Below the pieces are notes generated by a model. That model saw nothing but the letters and a program-made list of their open reading frames with translations, was not told the DNA's origin and ran no database searches. 9,799 bases of DNA. Origin: Candidatus Rokuibacteriota bacterium (GTDB taxonomy: Bacteria; Methylomirabilota; Methylomirabilia; Rokubacteriales; CSP1-6). Numbering within the stretch: the stretch's first letter is position 1; each line of letters begins with the position of its first letter. The stretch is taken from NCBI GenBank assembly GCA_016179165.1, contig JACORX010000442.1, positions 1 through 9,799 of the forward strand. Direction: 5' to 3'. Positions 6,014 to 9,799 of the stretch are shown here, one piece after another. The position numbers and the translations under genes are program-made.

Positions 6014-6628
6014 TCAGCACCGCGGCGCCACGCCGAGCGTGGCCAGCTGGGCGCGGAGGTCGTCGCCCTTCTCTTTGCTGAAGAGCACGGCCTGCATCCC
6101 CACCTGCCGCGCGGCTTCGACGTTGGTGTCGAGGTCGTCGACGAAGACGCACTCGCACGGCTCGAGGCCGAGCCTCTCCGCAGCCAATTCGTAGATCGCG
6201 GGCTCAGGCTTGGCCATGCCCACCTCGGCCGAGCAAACGATGTCGTCGAAGAGGTGGTCGATGGCGATATCCCCCTCGAGGCGCTCCCGGAGCGAGATGT
6301 CGGCGTTGCTCAGGATGGCGAGCTTGTAGGAGGGGCGAAGCTCGCGGACGAGGTGGACGTTGGGTTCGATGGCACGCTGGGAGGCCCGCCACTCCTCATG
6401 CAGCGGCGGCAGCGGCCTGCCCGCGCGCGCCTCGAGCATCCCATGCGCGGCCTCGAGCCATGCCTGCCGGTCGCCGCGGCCGCGCTCGACGGCCTCCCAC
6501 ATCTCCGTGCGGTAGAGGGTCTCGAAAACGGACGAGCGGGGCAGTCCGTGCGCGTCGTCGAGCCGGCGAGCCACATCCCAGTGCATGTCCCAGAGGACAC
6601 CGCCGAAGTCGAAGATGACGGCGCGCAG
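6014..6628 (-). CDS. HAD-superfamily hydrolase (subfamily IA), CTG start
   Basis: Haloacid-dehalogenase fold hydrolase, probably a phosphatase acting on a small phosphorylated metabolite in the cytoplasm. Numbered from the CTG at 6628 (204 residues): motif I 'RAVIFDFGGVLWD' with nucleophile D7, a helical cap, motif II 'LAILSNAD' (S107-N108), motif III Lys in 'MAKPEPAIYE' (K140), and motif IV 'CVFVDDLDTN' (D164, D165). All four are present. The first ATG, at 6586, would delete motif I, and no in-frame ATG, GTG or TTG lies between it and the upstream frame within reach. CTG at 6628, one base after the lipoprotein stop, is preceded by GGTAGG with a 7-base spacer and is therefore the likely start. 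'DFGGVL' has Phe/Gly where phosphatases often have a second Asp, as in other 'FDFGGVL' HAD proteins. Stop is 5 bases before the LLM gene. Confidence 0.88.
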   Translation of the reverse strand: MRAVIFDFGGVLWDMHWDVARRLDDAHGLPRSSVFETLYRTEMWEAVERGRGDRQAWLEAAHGMLEARAGRPLPPLHEEWRASQRAIEPNVHLVRELRPSYKLAILSNADISLRERLEGDIAIDHLFDDIVCSAEVGMAKPEPAIYELAAERLGLEPCECVFVDDLDTNVEAARQVGMQAVLFSKEKGDDLRAQLATLGVAPRC

Positions 6629-6641
6629 ACTAGTACCTACC
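6629..6641 (-). promoter_or_regulatory. Ribosome binding site deciding the CTG start of the HAD gene
   Basis: On the minus strand GGTAGG (6641-6636) lies 7 bases before CTG (6628-6626). It sits inside the last codons (Gly-Arg-Tyr) of the lipoprotein gene, whose TAG occupies 6632-6630, so translation of the two is probably coupled. Confidence 0.5.
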
Positions 6642-6902
6642 CTTGGCGGCGGGGGACTTCGTGGGATCCGGGGGTTTCACGGGCGGTCCGATGTCGCCGC
6701 CCAGGGCAATCCAGCCGCGCTGCTTCAGGCACTCTTCGTCGAGCTTCTTCTTCTTGTCGGTGCACGCCAGGCGGTCGCGCTCGAAATCCGCGGCAGTGTA
6801 GTCCACGTTGGGCTTGTACCACTGCTTGTCGGAATCCGACGATGACGAGCAGGCCGCAAGCGTGAGCGCCGCGACGGGGAGGAGGAGAATCAAGCGCCTC
6901 AT
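6630..6902 (-). CDS. Small lipoprotein of unknown function
   Basis: 90 residues from the ATG at 6902; an in-frame ATG at 6911 would add three residues (MPG). A positively charged start 'MRRL', a hydrophobic core 'ILLLPVAALTLAAC' and the lipobox L-A-A-C (Cys18) mark a signal-peptidase-II lipoprotein attached to a membrane. The mature part is short and polar: a Ser-rich linker, then 'QWYKPNVDYTAADFERDRLAC' region and 'LDEECLKQRGWIALGGD', with two Cys that could pair, and a Pro-rich tail. The W-x-K/P...DF..D...C...C...GW layout is one I have seen in small uncharacterised proteobacterial lipoproteins; no function is assigned. First gene of the unit with the HAD and LLM genes. Its start is only 26 bases from the divergent methionine-synthase-like start, so their promoters must overlap or lie within the neighbouring genes. 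Confidence 0.8.
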   Translation of the reverse strand: MRRLILLLPVAALTLAACSSSSDSDKQWYKPNVDYTAADFERDRLACTDKKKKLDEECLKQRGWIALGGDIGPPVKPPDPTKSPAAKGRY

Positions 6903-6928
6903 GCCCGGCATGATACCATGCCGCCGGA

Positions 6929-7948
6929 ATGCTCGACACGACCATAGCCGGCAGCCTGCCCAAGCCCGCGTGGCTCGCCGCGCCGAAGGCGCTCTGGGCG
7001 CCGTGGCGCCTCGAGGGCGCGGCGCTCGACGAGGGCAAGCGCGACGCTGTCCGCCTGGCCCTCCGCGATCAGGAGGAGGCCGGCATCGACATCGTCACCG
7101 ACGGTGAGCAGACGCGGCGCCACTTCGTTTGGGGCTTCGTCGAGCAGCTGGACGGCGTGGACTTCTCGAAGATGGTCACGATCGGCATCCGCGCCGACCG
7201 CTATAAGGCGGATGTCCCGACGGTGACGGCGCCGCTCCGCCGGCGCGGTCCAATCCATGCCGACGAGGTCCGCTTCCTCCGCGGCGAAACGCGGCGCCCG
7301 GTCAAGTTCACCATCCCCGGGCCCATGACCATCGCCGACACCATCCACGACGCCCACTACGGCAGCCGCGCCAAGCTCGGCATGGCGCTGGCCGCCCTGA
7401 TCAACGAGGAAGCGCGGGAGCTCGCCGCGCTCGGCGTGGACGTGATCCAGCTCGACGAGCCGGCCTTCAACGTCTACATGGACGAGGTGCGCGACTGGGG
7501 CATCGCCGCCCTCGACCGCGCCGTCAAGGGCCTCGCGTGCAAGACGGCGGTGCACATCTGCTACGGCTACGGCATCAAGGCCAACACCGACTGGAAGAAG
7601 ACGCTCGGCGGCGAGTGGCGACAGTACGAGCAGACTTTCCCTCTCCTGGCCGCGAGCCGCATCGGTGGGGTCTCGCTCGAGTGCGCGAACTCGCGCGTGC
7701 CGATGTCGCTGATCGGCCTGCTCGGCGGCAAGGACGTGCTGGTGGGGGCGATCGACGTGGCGAGCGACAGGGCGGAGACGGCGGCGGAGGTCGCCGCCGT
7801 GATCCGCGAGGCCATGAAGCACGTGAAGGCCTCGCAGATCTTCCCCTGCACCAACTGCGGCATGGTGCCGCTCGACCGCGAGCTCGCGCGCGCCAAGCTC
7901 CGCGCGCTCGGCGCCGGCGCGGCCCTCGTCCGCCGCGAGCTCGCCTAG
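6929..7948 (+). CDS. Core methionine synthase (cobalamin-independent, MetE C-terminal domain type)
   Basis: Zinc TIM-barrel methyltransferase related to the C-terminal half of MetE, which makes methionine from homocysteine. 339 residues: only the catalytic domain, without the N-terminal folate-binding half of full MetE (about 750 residues). Seen: 'TTIAGSLPKP' at the start, 'AGIDIVTDGEQTR' (52-64), 'FTIPGPMTIADT' (about 129-140), 'LGVDVIQLDEPAF' (168-180), and zinc ligands in the expected order: H209 and C211 ('VHICYG'), E251 ('SLECAN'), and C310 ('CTNCGM', equal to PDCG in MetE). C307 is an extra nearby Cys. Stand-alone core enzymes are known in archaea and some bacteria and may use a methyl donor other than methyl-folate; which one applies here is not evident. 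Alternative: an alkylcobamide- or xenobiotic-thiol transferase of the same family. The DedA gene starts 11 bases after the stop. Confidence 0.87.
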   Translation: MLDTTIAGSLPKPAWLAAPKALWAPWRLEGAALDEGKRDAVRLALRDQEEAGIDIVTDGEQTRRHFVWGFVEQLDGVDFSKMVTIGIRADRYKADVPTVTAPLRRRGPIHADEVRFLRGETRRPVKFTIPGPMTIADTIHDAHYGSRAKLGMALAALINEEARELAALGVDVIQLDEPAFNVYMDEVRDWGIAALDRAVKGLACKTAVHICYGYGIKANTDWKKTLGGEWRQYEQTFPLLAASRIGGVSLECANSRVPMSLIGLLGGKDVLVGAIDVASDRAETAAEVAAVIREAMKHVKASQIFPCTNCGMVPLDRELARAKLRALGAGAALVRRELA

Positions 7949-7959
7949 CCCTGCCGCGC

Positions 7960-8592
7960 ATGGAGTTCCTCTACGAGATCCTCACCGGCGCGTACTCGCT
8001 GGACGCGCTCATCCAATGGGGCGGCTACATCCTGCTGGTCGCCATCGTCTTCACCGAGACGGGGCTCCTGGTCGGATTGTTCCTCCCGGGGGATTCCCTG
8101 CTGATCACGGCTGGACTGCTGGCGAGCGCGGGGATCCTGAACATCTGGTGGCTCAACGGGCTGCTGATCGCGGCGGCTATCGTCGGCGACAGCACGGGCT
8201 ACGCCATCGGCGCGCGCCTGGGCCCGCGCATCTTCACGCGGGAGAAGTCGCTGCTCTTCAACCCGAAGCACGTGGAGCGGACCCAGCGCTTCTACGAGAA
8301 GTACGGGCCCAAGACCATCGTCATCGCCCGCTTCGTGCCGATCATCCGCACCTTCGCGCCCGTGCTGGCCGGCGTGGGCACGATGCGCTACCGGCGCTTC
8401 CTGACCTACAACGTGGCGGGAGGGATCGGCTGGGTCGCGTCGATGACCTGGGCGGGCTATCTCCTCGGCCAGACCGTGCCGAACATCTCCAAGCACATGC
8501 ACGTGCTCGTGATCGTCATCATCGTGCTCTCGTGCGTCCCCATCGCAGTCGAGCTCTACCGGGAGCGCCGGAAGACCCTCAGGCGTCTCTAG
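7960..8592 (+). CDS. DedA family integral membrane protein
   Basis: Inner-membrane protein of the DedA/SNARE-associated (VTT) superfamily; members are linked to lipid-carrier recycling or flipping, membrane potential and stress resistance. 210 residues, normal length. Seen: 'FTETGLLVGLFLPGDSLLI' (31-49) with E33 and D45, the conserved acidic pair around the re-entrant loop; 'GDSTGYAIGARLG' (76-88); 'YGPKTIVIARFVPIIRTFAP' (115-134) with the two conserved arginines R124 and R130; 'MRYRRFLTYNVAGGIGW' (142-158); and a final membrane helix (182-199) followed by a basic tail. The start is ATG at 7960: the same frame is open further upstream inside the methionine-synthase gene but encodes Arg-rich shadow sequence there. 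Same strand as and 11 bases after that gene, so probably co-transcribed; no functional link is evident. Confidence 0.92.
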   Translation: MEFLYEILTGAYSLDALIQWGGYILLVAIVFTETGLLVGLFLPGDSLLITAGLLASAGILNIWWLNGLLIAAAIVGDSTGYAIGARLGPRIFTREKSLLFNPKHVERTQRFYEKYGPKTIVIARFVPIIRTFAPVLAGVGTMRYRRFLTYNVAGGIGWVASMTWAGYLLGQTVPNISKHMHVLVIVIIVLSCVPIAVELYRERRKTLRRL

Positions 8593-8610
8593 CAGTTTGG
8601 TGAAGAACTC

Positions 8611-8646
8611 GCAGGCTGCTCAAAAAGGTCCAGATGCGAGGCGGCG
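8611..8646 (+). repeat. Partial extra copy of the intergenic element arm
   Basis: The last 20 bases (8627-8646) are identical to 8724-8743 in the full element. The preceding bases (from GCAGG at 8611) are a diverged version of the arm at 8708-8723. No matching right arm is found before the second copy, so this is a truncated or disrupted copy. Confidence 0.8.
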
Positions 8647-8664
8647 CCCCGCTGTTCGAGTTGA

Positions 8665-8684
8665 ACGACGGCGTATGCCGTCGT
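8665..8684. repeat. Perfect 8-bp hairpin with GTAT loop
   Basis: ACGACGGC (8665-8672) and GCCGTCGT (8677-8684) are exact reverse complements around a 4-base loop. It lies between the two copies of the repeat arm, between convergent genes. No T-run follows on either strand, so it is not a textbook intrinsic terminator, but it could stall or protect transcripts. Confidence 0.6.
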
Positions 8685-8707
8685 GAGACGAGGGCTGAGT
8701 TGATTCC

Positions 8708-8832
8708 GCAGGTCGGCGAGAAGGGTCCAGATGCGAGGCGGCGAGGGATGCGACGAGCGAGGCGTACTCTCCGTACGTTACGCTAAGAGCGACCGAGCCA
8801 ACGAAGCAGATGGGCCCTTATCGGCGACCTGC
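8708..8832. repeat. MITE/REP-like element with terminal inverted repeats
   Basis: About 125 bases bounded by imperfect 27-base inverted arms: 8708-8734 and 8806-8832 match at 22 of 27 positions by my alignment. Between them lies a further short palindromic part (GCGTAC and GTACG around 8762-8775). It carries no reading frame and sits between the DedA and GGT-like genes; the right arm ends inside the GGT-like stop codon. It looks like a dispersed non-coding element of the host genome; copy number cannot be judged from one window. It may also act as a bidirectional terminator. Confidence 0.6.
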
Positions 8833-9799
8833 TAGTAGCCGACGGCGGCGCCGTCGCTGCGGGGGTCGGAGCCGCCGAGCCTCGCACCGGTCACCGGATC
8901 GATGGTGATGCCGTGAGCGTGGCCCGCCAGCTCCTCCCACGACGGCCACCGGTTGATCCGGTGGCCACGGCGCTCGAGCTCGACCATCGTTGCCGCCGGG
9001 AAGCGGCCCTCAATGTTCAAGAGATCTCGCGGGTCGCCGAGGACGAAGCGGCCGGCCAGCCAGCGCGGAGATTGCACCGCCTGCTGGATGTCGAGGCCGA
9101 AGTCGATCATGGCGGTGTAGGCCTGCACGTGGATCTGGGGCTGGCCGTCGGCGCCCATGCAGCCGAAGACCTGCCAGAGCGCATCGCCCTTGAAACCGAG
9201 CGAGGCGATCAGCGTGTGGAGCGGGATCTTGCCCGGCTCGAGCCGGTTCGGATGCGTGGGGTCGAGCGAGAAGTACGCGCTCCGGTTCTGGAGCACCACG
9301 CCCGTCCGCCCCGCCACCATCCCCGAGCCGTAGACGCCGTAGAGGCTTTGGATGAACGAGGCGGCATTGCCCTGGCCGTCCACGGCGCAGACGTAGACGG
9401 TGTCGCCGGCGAGGCTGCCGGAGGACGGCACGCGGTCCCACGGGAGCGCCCGCGCCGAATTCATGAGCGTGCGGCGCTCATCGGCGTACGCCTTCGACAC
9501 GAGCCGCGCCACGGGCACCTTGACGAACTCCGGGTCGGCGATCAGCCGGTCGCGGTCGTGGAAGGCGATCTGTTTGGCCTGGATGAGAAGATGGACGACG
9601 TCGGGGCCGAGAGGGTCGAGCCGCGAGAGATCGTAGGGCTCGAGGAGGTTCAGCATTTGGAGCACCGAGAGCCCCTGGGTCGGCGGCGACGTTTCGTAGA
9701 CGGTGACGCCGCGATAGGTCGTGGAGGCGGGCTCGCCCCAGCGCGCGCGCTGCTCCGCCAGATCGCGCTCGGTGAAGAAGCCGCCGTGCTCGCGGGAGA
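8832..9799 (-). CDS. Gamma-glutamyltransferase-like Ntn hydrolase (5'-partial)
   Basis: Self-cleaving N-terminal-nucleophile enzyme related to gamma-glutamyltransferase (GGT), normally exported and processed into two subunits. The frame is open through the right edge ('SREHGGFFTERDLAE...'), so the N-terminus lies beyond 9799 and the ATG at 9665 is internal. Seen: large-subunit end 'GLSVLQMLNLLEPYDLS', 'AKQIAFHDRDRLIADPEFV', then the cleavage region 'SLAGDTVYVCAVDGQGNAAS'. Its Thr (codon 9399-9401) aligns with the catalytic Thr of the small subunit. After it come 'FIQSLYGVYGSGMV', 'LEPGKIPLHTL' and the C-terminal 'GSDPRSDGAAVGY'. Residues used for glutamate binding in classical GGT are changed: the DD of 'NNxMDDFS' is AY, and the Ser pair after 'PGKxPL' is HT. 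A YwrD-type GGT-like amidase or acylase is therefore as likely as true GGT. Confidence 0.9.
   Translation of the reverse strand, partial: SREHGGFFTERDLAEQRARWGEPASTTYRGVTVYETSPPTQGLSVLQMLNLLEPYDLSRLDPLGPDVVHLLIQAKQIAFHDRDRLIADPEFVKVPVARLVSKAYADERRTLMNSARALPWDRVPSSGSLAGDTVYVCAVDGQGNAASFIQSLYGVYGSGMVAGRTGVVLQNRSAYFSLDPTHPNRLEPGKIPLHTLIASLGFKGDALWQVFGCMGADGQPQIHVQAYTAMIDFGLDIQQAVQSPRWLAGRFVLGDPRDLLNIEGRFPAATMVELERRGHRINRWPSWEELAGHAHGITIDPVTGARLGGSDPRSDGAAVGY

Noticed and set aside
6009..6158. N-terminal extension of the LLM gene to 6158
   Set aside because: Extra 50 residues are Arg/Gly/Ala-rich and lie inside the HAD gene; the ATG at 6008 gives the normal family start.
5082..6194. 370-codon plus-strand open frame equal in length to the LLM frame
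   Set aside because: Antisense shadow; the minus strand carries conserved luciferase-like and HAD motifs.
6899..7822. 307-codon minus-strand open frame opposite the methionine synthase gene
   Set aside because: Asp/Val/Leu/Arg-rich shadow without domain features; the plus frame has all zinc ligands.
7537..7959. Upstream extension of the DedA frame
   Set aside because: Lies within the methionine-synthase gene and reads as Arg-rich shadow; DedA proteins start as at 7960.
8608..8832. CRISPR array
   Set aside because: Only two copies of a 20-base string, with inverted-repeat ends and no regular spacers.

Overview
This is a high-GC bacterial window. One 60-base block at 2221-2280 counts to about 73% G+C, while a block inside the restriction-modification segment (181-240) counts to 50%. 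The genes (F420-type luciferase-like oxidoreductase, stand-alone core methionine synthase, GGT-like hydrolase, DedA protein) and the intergenic repeat at 8611-8832 remind me of uncultured soil or subsurface lineages such as Candidatus Rokubacteria/Methylomirabilota. That is an impression, not proof; the sequence holds no marker gene.

Layout. (1) 1-1315 is a lower-GC cassette: the 3' part of a beta-class site-specific DNA methyltransferase (+) facing a short gene (-) that I read as its partner restriction endonuclease. (2) At about 1316-1320 the composition and homology switch abruptly into the interior of an acetamidase/formamidase gene that has lost its 5' end. Directly downstream lie a metal-binding lipoprotein/periplasmic protein (ZnuA/TroA type) and an ABC-3 permease with an unusual C-terminal extension; no ABC ATPase gene is present. 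(3) 4444-4884 encodes a small ferritin-like di-iron protein, followed by about 160 bases holding at most a decayed gene scrap. (4) 5046-6902 (-) is a tight three-gene unit: small lipoprotein, HAD hydrolase (very likely starting at CTG), and LLM-class oxidoreductase. (5) Diverging from it (+) are a MetE-like core methionine synthase and a DedA membrane protein. (6) 8593-8831, between convergent genes, carries a MITE/REP-like inverted-repeat element with a partial extra copy. (7) 8832-9799 (-) is the C-terminal part of a gamma-glutamyltransferase-like protein that lacks residues used for glutamate binding in classical GGT.

How they fit. The two R-M genes form a unit and are the only clearly mobile cargo. 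The permease and binding protein should import zinc or manganese with an ATPase encoded elsewhere. The remaining genes look like ordinary chromosomal metabolism and envelope functions. I found no convincing wholly new multi-gene system. The most informative places are the R-M/acetamidase junction, the extended permease without ATPase, the CTG-started HAD gene, the atypical GGT active site and the intergenic repeat.
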